Part shown: in pieces, positions 37,101-49,100 of the stretch
Numbering within the stretch: position 1 is the stretch's first letter
Layout: every line of letters begins with the position of its first letter
Source: Branchiostoma floridae
Taxonomy: Eukaryota; Chordata; Leptocardii; Amphioxiformes; Branchiostomatidae
NCBI RefSeq assembly: GCF_000003815.2
Contig: NC_049991.1
Coordinates: forward strand, 6,768,793 to 6,832,792
DNA length: 64,000 nucleotides
Reading direction: 5' to 3'
Translations under genes and position numbers: made by a program
Notes under the pieces: generated by a model
What the model was told of the DNA's origin: nothing
Databases searched by the model: none
What the model saw: the letters and a program-made list of their open reading frames with translations, nothing else

Positions 37101-40100
37101 CTGTACCTGAATTTTCTGTACCGGTACCCAGCCCTATTGGGGGCATATTGAGGTACCCGACTAGACTAGGATGGGTTTAACGTAAGGATGGTGAACTTCG
37201 GCCCATATTCATATTTCAGCCATGCCACAGGTATGGTGAAATATATTGTATACGTAATGATTCTTCTTCTTTCTTCTCCTGTCAAAACGCGTCATCTCCG
37301 TCGTCCCTGGACAGAATGACCTGAAATATGGCACAGGGGTAGAGTGGGCCTATACCTCAAGTTTTGTTCTTAATTTTTTTTTCATATCTGACTTTAAAAT
37401 GATTTTTGAGTGTTTTTTTTTTCTTCAATTTATGGATCCAAACCGTATATTTTGTCCCCCAGTACCATGATATTACATCCCAAAGACCTGGTAGTTGGTT
37501 TGAGCTTAAATGATGTATAACATGTGGGGTTGTGAGATAGCGATGTGATAGTTACCTTCGCCAAGAACGTTATATTTTGCGTAGCGTTTGTATGTGCATG
37601 TGTGTGTTTGTAAAAGACCACCATAACTCGAGAACGCCTGGATTGTACTGATATTTGGTATGTGGGTAGGTCTTGTTGAGACCTGGAAACGATTAGATTT
37701 AGGGTCCCATAGCGGCCTGTTACGATACTGCAGCAGAACTTCCTGGTTTGATATCACGAGTTCTGGACATGTTGCGGCTATGAATTTTAAGTGGTAGACA
37801 GCTCTTGAAGCCGTGAGTAATATAAATGGTATAGGTTCGGGCTCTCTAGCGGCTTGTTTTGGTACTGCAGGACAGGTTTAGTATCAGACTTTGAAAGGGA
37901 ATAACTCAATAAGGGGTTGGCGGATTGTTATGATTTTTAGTATGTAGATAGGTTACGTGATGCTTCATATAATTACATATCAATTATGCAGATTGAAAGC
38001 TAATTTGCATAATTAATTGGGAAATTGTCTAAACATGCTCAATTGAATTATAGGACCATCGCAACATGTCAGACCTTTGTAACTGAGTAAGAGAATATTG
38101 ATAGATATATATTATGCAAAATAAAGACCTAATTTGCATAATTAATGAGAAAATGCTTGAGTGTCATTGTGGTAAGCTAGAGAAGATGACCAACTAATAT
38201 GATTTATGTAAATGAGGGTCTGTTTTGTAAAATCGATGAGAAGCATTTACATTATTAGTTCACCCTTCACTCACAAAAGAACCCCTTTTGACAGCAATGC
38301 TCTCTGAACATTAATCGCCAGGCGAATGGAATACGACTATTAACCCTATTCAGACCGGGGGGGGGCTTTTGAGGCCCGCGCTAACTTCGATGCCCTATAA
38401 CGCCAGAACCGCTTATGCTAAAGCCACCAAATTTGGTGAGTTTTCCTAAAATATTGTTGCCAACAATTGTACGAAGTTTGACGAATTTTCCATTTTTTCG
38501 TGTTGCCATGGCAACCGTTTGCTGACAGGCAGTTTTGCCAAAAATCTCTATTTTTGGTTCTAACAATGTATTTTTCACATTTATTTGCTATATTACTGCT
38601 ATTTTGTTACATAAATAAAATGTTATATTATTTAGCATATCTTTTATAATTATATATGCATAAATTATGCTAATTTGATGACGTCATCAGCCCAAAATCC
38701 AAGATGGCGGACCGTTTGGCCAGATCAAGAATAACAAGCTAATTATCCCTTAAAATTTGTAACTACCTGGTATTTTTTCATCAAAAACCATCTAAATGAA
38801 TGAATTTAGTCTATTTCCATTGCCCTTTGTGATAATTTGTTGCCAAAAAAAGTAGTTTTAAAAATTCAAGGTGGTGGATATAATATGGCGGAGCCCAACT
38901 CGTATCTTAGATGTGTATGACGTCATTTAATGACGTCATTATGACGTCATCGATGTTGCTATTGGCAATACAAGTCGTAATAAACATTATCATTCTGTTA
39001 TCTGCACTTGTTGTTACATTTTTGCAGTATAACTTGAAGTTGTCTGAGAATACCCTTTTTTCATGGGTCCGGCCAATATAATCAAATTGATGACGTCATA
39101 ATTACGTCATTTTACGTCAACGTAACGTCAAACGTCATAATCGTCAGATATTATGTCGATATTACGTCCTAAAAATTTGGTGGCCCTACGGCACGTCGTT
39201 CAAGAGTTAGAGGACTTAGAAGTGGAGGGCCTCAAAAGCCCCCCCCCCCGTCCAGGGATGACCAAAAAAGCCCGGTCTGAATAGGGTTAAAAGCCATTAA
39301 TAACAACAATCTTTAATACTTTATAAACAATAAAACCGTCGCCATGGCAATAATTTTCATTGCCACACTTTTTAAAATTTACTTTTAGTATTTGACATAA
39401 GACTATTACTGGGACAGTCCATTCTTGCACTTTTTTTTTTAATTCAATTTTGGACTGGGGTGATGATTCCAAATGCTATTTGTTGAACGGAAGTTGACTT
39501 CTTCTGTACCTGGAGACTGTAGCTGAGGAGGATTCTGCAGCCAATCAGCAAGCCTGGTTTTATCCGGAAGAGTGCATTCATGCACGGGGACTTTATTTTA
39601 AAATCAGTTTTGGACTGGGTTGCTTATTATACAAAGATGATGATGATGATTATACAAAAGACCATGTTTTCAATTTGTGCAATTTTAAACAGGGTGTGCT
39701 GAAAGATTAGCGAAGAGGAGCAATTTTTGTGATTCATTTTGTGGACTTTGGTGATTATGTCAAAGTCCTATTTTGGTGGATGTATTTTTGGATCGCTCCA
39801 CTTTACAGTGGGGTATAACAGGAATAGTCCATTCTTACACAGAGGTTCAAATTCAGTTTTGGACGGCTGATGATTCAAAATTAATTTTTTTAAGCGGAAG
39901 TGTTTTTGGACTGTCTATTTTACCTTTCTACATCGCGTGCACTGGAAGAGTCCATTTTGCTCATAAGTGTGATTAGTAGTCAGAAGTCATTCTAAGCAGA
40001 AGTGTTCCATTTTCTCACATGGGTGATTTTGGAACAGTCTATTGGGATGGAGACGGCTGAAATATACTGTATTTGCTCTCAAGTAAATCCAAATGTCAGC

Positions 40101-43100
40101 CTTTCTAGTATTTCGTTTTGTGTGGGATGTTGTATACGCATATGTACGATAAGTAGTACGGCAATACGATAAGTAGTTATTGAGTTAGTCTCAAAAGTTT
40201 GCACGGCGGTCGGTCGCTAGGGTATTCTTTCCCGTTGCTATGCGCGTTCGACAGAATATCGGGTTACTGGAGGCCTACTTTTGGCTACCCGTAAAATATT
40301 TGGAAATAAACAAAATGTTTTGACAAGGAAAATGTTTTCGAAATAAGATCAAATTAGCAATTTTACATACATTGAATGATGTCGTTTGAATTTAGTTAGC
40401 TGTTTTGTTTCGATGTTACTCAAAAAGACGATCATTTTCTGTTTTCAGGAATGCCTTTAATTTGACCAAACTCTTGATAAGATAGGCCGCATGTATCATC
40501 GAAAATTCTCGTTTTTTATGTTTTTCGTCATCTATGAGGAAAATAAAACTTTCTGTTTTTGGGATTTTTTAATTTCTTATCTTAAGCAAAGTTACAGTCG
40601 AAAATATGCGTAAAAATGGCATTTTTCGCACTTAATTACCAATAATTCAGAATCGAAGGCATTTTTTAAAAATCCCAAAAACAGAAATCTCGGGATAATC
40701 ATGGCGGTCATTTTGAGCCGTCAACGAGTTAATTTGGACTCTTCTTGGTCGCGATCTTAAACGAAGTTTGCAGGCATGTCATGCCGCGCGGATAGTGGGA
40801 AGGTGTAATTGATACCGGTGTGACAGCGATCTCGCCCCCCCGGCAGATATTGACTGACAAAAACACAGAATGATTTTTTTTCAGATCAAAAATGTTCAAA
40901 TAGTACTTTAAAATTTACCCCTGGGCCCCACTCGGGTGTTTGAGGGTTAAGTCTAAGGACAAACCATCTTTAGTAGAACGTAATTGAAACTATTGTTGAC
41001 ATAGGTTTGCAACTAGTCTAATAGTTTATACAAGTATAAGGTATATATATATAAGGTAACAGATTGGAAGCTCCCGTCATTGACCTCTGCGACCATTGGA
41101 AAATGACCCAAAAAAATCCAAAAAAATCATTTTGAAGTGGTTCATGCCATAAATCATACACGGATCAGTGAAAACAGTAAACAGTGAAACAGTGAAAACA
41201 ACCTGTTGTATATGTGTTATATAGAACGATATGACTTGTGTAAAGGTCGATAACACACTTGCGCCTTCTGTCTAAGAAACAAACACTAGGGGAAATTATG
41301 TTTCTTTTCTTTAATCATAAGAAAGGCATTAAGAAGAAGGGTGTTACTGTGTGATAGATTGACAAATAGATTTGGTTTCTGCTTCTAATAAGGCCATGTC
41401 GATTTGATTACATGTACGTCATCCTCTTGTTAAAACCCCAACCCAATTCAATCGAAAACAAAAAAGTTTCGCAAAAAAATTGCATTCCTTATGAAATGGA
41501 CGTAATCAGGTACATTTAACTCTAGTATTCAGTATCTGATATTGTTTTTTTGGCAAGAACGTGCATATATTTCTTAATTTTGTAGCTGCTCTGTATGATT
41601 TACAGAATGATCGAAAATTTCTTTTTGAAAGGGCCGGATTTGAATACTAAAATCCTTGAACCCTCAAACCAGAGTACTTTTTGGCGACGTAGATTATATA
41701 TATACCGTATGGGGCCCTAACTGACCCCACAACGTTTTATACAGATACAGTTTTTTTGGTGACTATTTTTGTGATTTGAATATATGTATAGTTTCATTAA
41801 TCTATGTGGGACAGTTTGACATGATTAGATGAGAACAATAAGCTCATTATCATAATTTATGCAAATGGTCATGAGGACCACAATTTGCACTAACCCTATT
41901 CAGCCGAGTAGGGTTTTTATGTCCCCACCAACTTCAATGTCGCATAGCCCCTGAATGGCTTATGCTAGAGCCACCAAACTTGGTATTTTTTTAAAAATGT
42001 TGATAGCAAACATTATAATTGAACAAAGTAAGTTCATCATTTTTCATGTTGCCAAAGCAACGTAATTCTGACAGGGATATTTATTACGAAAGTTTCTAAT
42101 CTTGGCTTAAACATTCAAGTTTTAAGGTTTTCTTGGCAAAGCACACTTGTTCATGACATCTAATCAAAATTAACGTTGATTTCATGATTCAATATTCAGA
42201 ATTTATGCTAATTTGAAAACGTCATCAGTCAAAATCCAAGATGGCGGTCGATATAAGCTAGATGACGTCATGACGTCGTCATATAACAAAAGTTGTTACC
42301 ATAATTTTGTTTTACATGTACATCATTCTCAGAAAATATTGTGATCATACGATAAGATGTTCAGGTGTGGGTCTCAAAAGATTGTTTAAAACAATGCTGG
42401 GGTCAGTTTTGACCCCACAGGACCATGCATAAACTTTCTAGGATAACTTAATCAACAATGAGCCAATCTCGGTGAAAACGTATGAGAAGTTATAAGACTA
42501 ATTTATAAGCTAAATTATACGATTCATATACAGTAAAAGTTGCTTTGTTTGCTCCTTTGTTTTTGAGCCACAGTGCGTAGTTCCAAACTTTGCGAACACA
42601 GAACACAGAACTGCCTCGATGCGAACACAGTCGGCTTCACCGGGCGCATCGTTGGGTTCACCTTGTGCCCAGTTGTGGTAGACTGACACAATTTCCCCAT
42701 CTATACACCTATGTCCTCCCTCTATTTCATCTGTGATCCCTATCCAGGCGGCGTACTGGTCGTTGCCGGCATTCCGCAATCCCACAATGTGGTCGTTGAT
42801 CGCTTGGTCTTTTGGTTGAGCCAACCTGCCATTATGGGACTCGCACTCTGCTTGTGCTTGGTCGAATGTAAGAGGAGGTGTAGTTGCAGATGGAGTGATA
42901 ATGAATGCTTAATAGCAGTTGGCACCGAGGCCACTCCAGCCAGATGGACAGGCTGTGCGAGGAAGAAGAAGAAAGAAAGAAAGCGAGTCAAGGATCGTAG
43001 TCATATATTGATGATGAAGTGAATATTAGGTAAATATTAGGTACAATACGTTTCAATAAGTAAGAAAAAACTCCCAAACCCTTAAGAAAACTTAGAAACG

Positions 43101-46100
43101 CACAGCATGGAAACATTGCTTCTAAGATAATAAGCATGGTCATGAACATGTATGGACTGGACATAGCACTCTCTTCAACAAAACTCGAGTACACGACCGC
43201 TGACAAACAGAACTAGTTTGAAATCTTAGTACGGTCTACTGCAATGGGTTTTAAACCATGTAGGTACATTCGTGTTTTTATGATTCAATGACTCATTTAC
43301 TACGGGTCGTCCCTTTACTTGAACATTATGCAAACCTGCAGTCTAGATAGGATGGTTGAAAGCTATGACCCAAGAGAATAACAAAGTCATTTTCGTGTAT
43401 TTCTCCTTTATATCTGCAGGCATATCTCTGTATATGGTATTTTCAAATCATGATACTTACCAAAGGATTGGTCTTTAAGGTTGAATCACAATGTATCCTT
43501 CTACTTTTTTGCGAATGTGCTGTCAATTTCGTAATTTTACGAGATGTTATCGATTTGTGCATACTGCTACCGTTTACAGCTGTTGGCGAAATAGTCCGAC
43601 CGTAATAGATGACTGTATCTCATAGGAAGGCAACATTTTAAGCCATAGATTTTTATTCTGCGTCAGTACATTCTTCTTTGCGGTAGGTGACCAACATCGA
43701 CGAGCCGATGGATCTGTCACACTGTTGAGTTGAGTCAGGTCAGAGGTCAGGTCACTAATGAATGCTTGGACATGTCGTAGTTTCATGGTAATCATAAGGT
43801 ATGCTGAAGTAGTTAGTTTAGATGAGCCATCTTTTCCCTGAAGGCTGCTATTGACGGCACGGTTACTGTCTCTGCGGGTAATGAATTCCATTCCAGAATT
43901 GTTCTTGGGAAGAAACTCATTTGTCTATATGTAGTTCTGCAACGAGGGATGACATAGGTCAAGGGATGTACGTTTCTTGTAAGTCGAGTTTGTCGCTTTA
44001 CGGTAGGGGGGCTACTCGTGTTGACAGTTACGATTCCGTGATGGATCTTGAAAAAGGTAATGAGTCTGGCCCTTTTCCTTCTTTGTTGCAATGTTTCCCA
44101 CTGGAGACTTTCTAACATTTCCCCAACACTTGATGTTTGGCGGAAGCGTTGGCAAACCCATCTGGCTGCTCTACGCTGAACTTTCTCTATGGTCATAATG
44201 TCCTTGTCAGTGTATAAGTCCCACACTGAGCTGGAGTACTCTAATGTGGGTCTAACTAAGGCCTTGTATGCTACTTCCCTAATGGCTATGCTGTTTACCT
44301 TAATGTTACGACGTATAAAGCCAAAAGACCTATTTGCTTTGTTTGTGATATTTGTAACATGTGGGCTCCACTTTAGATCCCTCGTAAGGGTAATGCCGAG
44401 GTACTTAACCTGGTCACATGCTTTCAGTTTATGGCCATGGAGTTCGTATTCCCTTTCCATTTGCTTCCTGCTTCTAGACATGTGCACAGTTATACACTTT
44501 TCTGGGTGGAATGACATTATCCATTTCTGCTCCCACAAAGCTAGTTTATGTAGGTCCTCTTGGACGAGGTCTTGGTCTCTAGCAACTTTGATAACCTTTT
44601 GGCATGCTGTGTCATCTGCAAATAATCTTGCAGTTGAAGACAGACCAGCTGGCAAGTCGTTGATAAACAACAAGAACAGGGAGGGCCCCAAGACAGAGCC
44701 TTGTGGGACTCCAGACTCAACTGAGACATATTCCGACCTGGTGCCGTTTACAATGACAGCTTGTTTCCTGTTTGACAGGAAATCCCGGATCCAGGCATTT
44801 ACCTTTCCGTCAATGCCATAATGCTGTAGTTTGTACACCAGGAGACTATGGCAGACTTTGTCGAACGCTTTGGAAAAATCTAAGACCAGTAAATCTTCTT
44901 GGTGACCGTTTTCAAGCGTTGTGGAGACTTCATCTACTAGCCCAAGGAGCTGGGTCTCACACGACCGGCCTTTCCGAAAACCGTGTTGCTGCGTGCATAG
45001 AATGTCATGCTTCTCACAGTACTTCATAATCTCACTTACAAGAATATGTTCAAAGAGTTTACATGGTATGCTGGTGAGAGAAATGGGTCTATAGTTTTCT
45101 GCTTTATATCGCTCCCCCTTTTTGAAGACAGGACAAACGTGGGCACACTTCCAGTCGTCAGGAACAATCCCATTGTCCAGGGAGGCTTGATACAGGAAGG
45201 CAAGCGATGGTGCTAGCTCCGTTGCCACCTCTTTCAGGACACGTGGGCTTATCTGGTCTGGTCCACTTGCCTTTGTCGGATCAAGATTTTGGAGAAGCTT
45301 CTCAACTCCAAAAGTCGTGATGGTAATGTCTTCTAGAAGGGGTTGATTTGGGTTTGGTGGAGGCATTTGAGTTCTAAGCTTGAACTCCTCTAGATCTATA
45401 GTAAGGTCTTCTCTAGAGCTAAAAGCTGACTGAAATTGATGATTTAAGCCCTCTCCTTGTCATCTGTGACAAGCTTGCCTTCCTTTTTGAGAGGTGAAAT
45501 TCCTGTGATTTCGTTTCTCTTTGACTTGATAAATGTCCAAAAATTCTTGGTAGGTTTTGGTTGATCATGGCAATCCTCGGTAATTAAGCCCTGTACGTGT
45601 GACCAGTACTGCTGTCTCAACTGCCGTTGAACTTTACGTTTAAGAGACTTGAATTCGTCTTGCCTTCCAGTTTTCTTGTACTTTTTATGGATTTTGTCTC
45701 TTCTTCTTATAAGCTGCAAGGTTTTGTGGTTTATCCATGATGGACTCTTCCTGGCACGAATTTTCTTGGATGGCACAAATTCCTGAACTCTTTCCTGTAG
45801 GCCAGTCTTCAAATCTGACCACACTGCCTCGACATCAGGTTTGTCTGCATGCGTAGACAAGATTGAGTCAGTCAGTTCTTTTGTTGCCTTCCGTAGGCTA
45901 TCCCAGTCAACTTTGCTGAAACACATAACCTGGCGTTCTTTCTGGCGAACACGAGCGTTTGATATTTGAAGCTCGGCATAGGGAATATCATGGTCGGACA
46001 GACCGGGTACAATCTCAATACGTGGAAACAAAGAAGGATGGTTTGTCACTATGATATCCAGAGTGTTTTCTCCTCTGGTAGGTTTTTCTACTATCTGTTC

Positions 46101-49100
46101 CATGCCAAGGTCACTGATGATATCTATAAACTGCCGATGGATATTTGGGTAGGATGATCCCCGCTTTAGTACTTCACAACACGAAAACAACTTTTTAAGC
46201 AAAGTTTCAGAGATACGTATAAAGCCCTTAAAGGCGGAGAAATATTTCAGCAGATTTTAAGATATATTAAAGGCATCGTAAACATACATTTGGCATACTT
46301 AATCTGTTGTGTTTCTTCATGTGAATTTTACATGTATTTTAGTATGCCGAAAAGACAACTTAAATGTCTCAAAAATATTTTCTGTCAAAACGGACAAATA
46401 CCGTTTCTCTAGATCTGTTACAAAATACATGTTAACCGGCTAAGTCAAATATAATAAGCCTTTGTCTGGTGTTAGATAAAACATTGCGTCATCTGTGTTA
46501 TAACAGTGGCAAGGTTTACAGTCAAAACTGAAAATTATTGCGCTTTCTGGTACAAAATGTTATGTTTATACCTCAGCAAATACAAATACAATACAATACA
46601 AAGTCAAATACAATAATCTTCTGTGTTTTTTAGCTATTCCGAAAGCATTTGACGTATTCAAACTTTCTGTGCGCAGGGTTTGATTCGAACAGGGGAGAAG
46701 CTCTCACGGTTAGCTTATATGCGCTCTTTTACGTTATATGAAATGTTCTGTATACCATGGTCAATATTGACCGAAGGATGCCATATATATAATTTATTTC
46801 GAACCGTCATTTACGCAAAGAAGTTAATATATTTGCCAAGACGTATATGAAATGTTTAATCTTTGAATCCGCGCAGTTTAAGCGAACTAGGGGAGACCTC
46901 CCCCGTTTAGCTTATATGTTGTCAAAACGTATATGAAATGTTGCGTATTTCTGTTAAACATACGACATGTTTAATATTTGAATCCGCGCAGTTTAAGCGA
47001 ACTAGGGGAGACCTCCCCCGTTTAGCTTATATGCTGCCAAAACGTATATGAAATGTTGCGTATTTCTGTAAAACATACAACAAGTTTAATCTTTGAATCC
47101 GCGCGGTTTAAGCGGACTTGGGGAGACCTCCCCCGTTTAGCTTATATGTTGTCAAGACGTATATGAAATGTTGCGTATTTCTGTAAAAATACAACAAGTT
47201 TAATCTTTGAATCCGCGCAGTTTAAGCGAACTAGGGGAGACCTTCCCCGTTTAACTTATATGCTGCCAAAACGTATATGAAATGTTGCGTATTTCTGTTG
47301 AACATACGACATGTTTAATCTTTGAATCCGCGCAGTTTAAGCGAACTAGGGGAGACCTCCCCCGTTTAGATTATATGTTGCCAAAACGTATATGAAATGT
47401 TGCGTATTTCTGTAAAACATACGACATGTTTAATCTTTGAATCCGCGCAGTTTAAGCGAACTAGGGGAGACCTCCCCCGTTTAGCTTATATGTTGCCAAG
47501 ACGTATATGAAATGTTGCGTATTTCTGTTGAACATACGACATGTTTAATCTTTGAATCCGCGCAGTTTAAGCGAACTAGGGGAGACCTTCCCCGTTTAGC
47601 TTATATGTTGCCAAGACGTATATGAAATGTTGCGTATTTCTGTAAAACATACGACATGTTTAATCTTTGAATCCGCGCAGTTTAAGCGAACTAGGGGAGA
47701 CCTCCCCCGTTTAGCTTTTCTGTTGTCAAGACGTATATGAAATGTTGCGTATTTCTGTAAAACATACAACAAGTTTAATCTTTGAATCCGAGCAGTTTAA
47801 GCGAACTAGGGGAGACCTCCCCCGTTTAGCTTATATGTTGCCAAGGTGTATATGAAATGTTGCGTATTTCTGTTGAACATTCGACATGTTTAATCTTTGA
47901 ATCCGCGCAGTTTAAGCGAACTAGGAGAGACCTCCCCCATTTAGCTTATATGTTGCCAAGACGTATATGAAATGTTGCGTATTACTGTTAAACATACGAC
48001 ATGTTTAATCTTTGAATCCGTGTAGCTTAACCAAGCTTGGCGCCACTACCCCCGTTTTATCTATTAGTTAATACCGTCTCAAAGGTTTTATGAAACGTTG
48101 CTTTTTTCTGCTGAACATACGGCATGTTTGAAGCGCAGTTTATGCAAAAAGGAGGAGACCCTTTCCTTTTTTTAATTTATACCGCATATATGTTCTGAAA
48201 TTCCAGGGTCTAAATCAGGGTTAGGCCGCCTGTTTTCTTTGTGGCAACTTGACCCTCGAGCTAAGAGACGGTAGAAATCCCGACTACTGCCATGAATATC
48301 TCCGCGACTCAACCTCTGCTTGAAGAATAAGGATGTAGTAGGTATGGCGTTTTGTGCAGTTAGTTGTGTTTTCTCTATAAAACGGCAAGCAGTTCTTACT
48401 ACACGAAATATGTTTATTTCTTTATCTACAAGCAAGCACAGTTTGAAAGAACAGTTTGTACACACAGGCTTTGTCTTCTCGTGTTGCTCGTGTTTGTTTG
48501 GGTTCATGAGGTTATGGTGATATGCGTGGGTAGGCAAGATGTAAATCTATTTCGTACACGCCATGGGGCGCACGCCTCCGTCCGTCCAAGGAGGTTGAAC
48601 TTCCTTGGTCCGTCTGTGGCACAGCTGTGTCATGTGATAGGATGTATCCAATGGCAGAAAAGAGTGGGGGGTTCAAATTTACGGGCCATACGTACGACAA
48701 GGAGCGGTTATTTTCCAGGCGTTCATTTTTGAAGAGAAGTATTGAAGAAAGTTTGGGCCTGTTCTAGCCCGCAAGTTGTGGCCGCGACACCGCTTTACCG
48801 CCTAGGACCCCCGGTGACGGAATTTGACTCAAAGATACGAGGTGGCTATCATTCTGTACAAGCTGTTGTTGTTGGAAATCGACACAGAATGGAAATCACG
48901 GCCCTTGTACCATCCGGATTAATAGAAGCCGAGACTGCAAGCTGAACATGTTTCGCGTTCACAGAATCCAGGACCATCCAACAACACGAGTCATATCGGC
49001 CACTACTCTAAATCTTACCGGATTCTTATTCCTGTGGTGGCCAGATGGAACTGTGTACTCTTTTTATCTTTCGCCGAGACGCTTCGCCCGACATTCGAAA

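Larger units (their letters stand above)
40915..43210. repeat. Left arm of a large inverted duplication
   Basis: Segments here match the complement of 52310-55510 in reversed order. 40920-41025 matches 55405-55510, 41090-41165 matches 54257-54340, 41190-41310 matches 54020-54140, 41340-41700 matches 53590-53990, and 42590-43180 matches 52330-52890. Indels, including a roughly 0.9-kb repeat at 41.7-42.6 kb, interrupt the match. The arm contains a broken CTLD exon. Confidence 0.8.

Noticed and set aside
44189-44821. 210-codon plus-strand frame
   Set aside because: Antisense shadow of the LINE reverse transcriptase.
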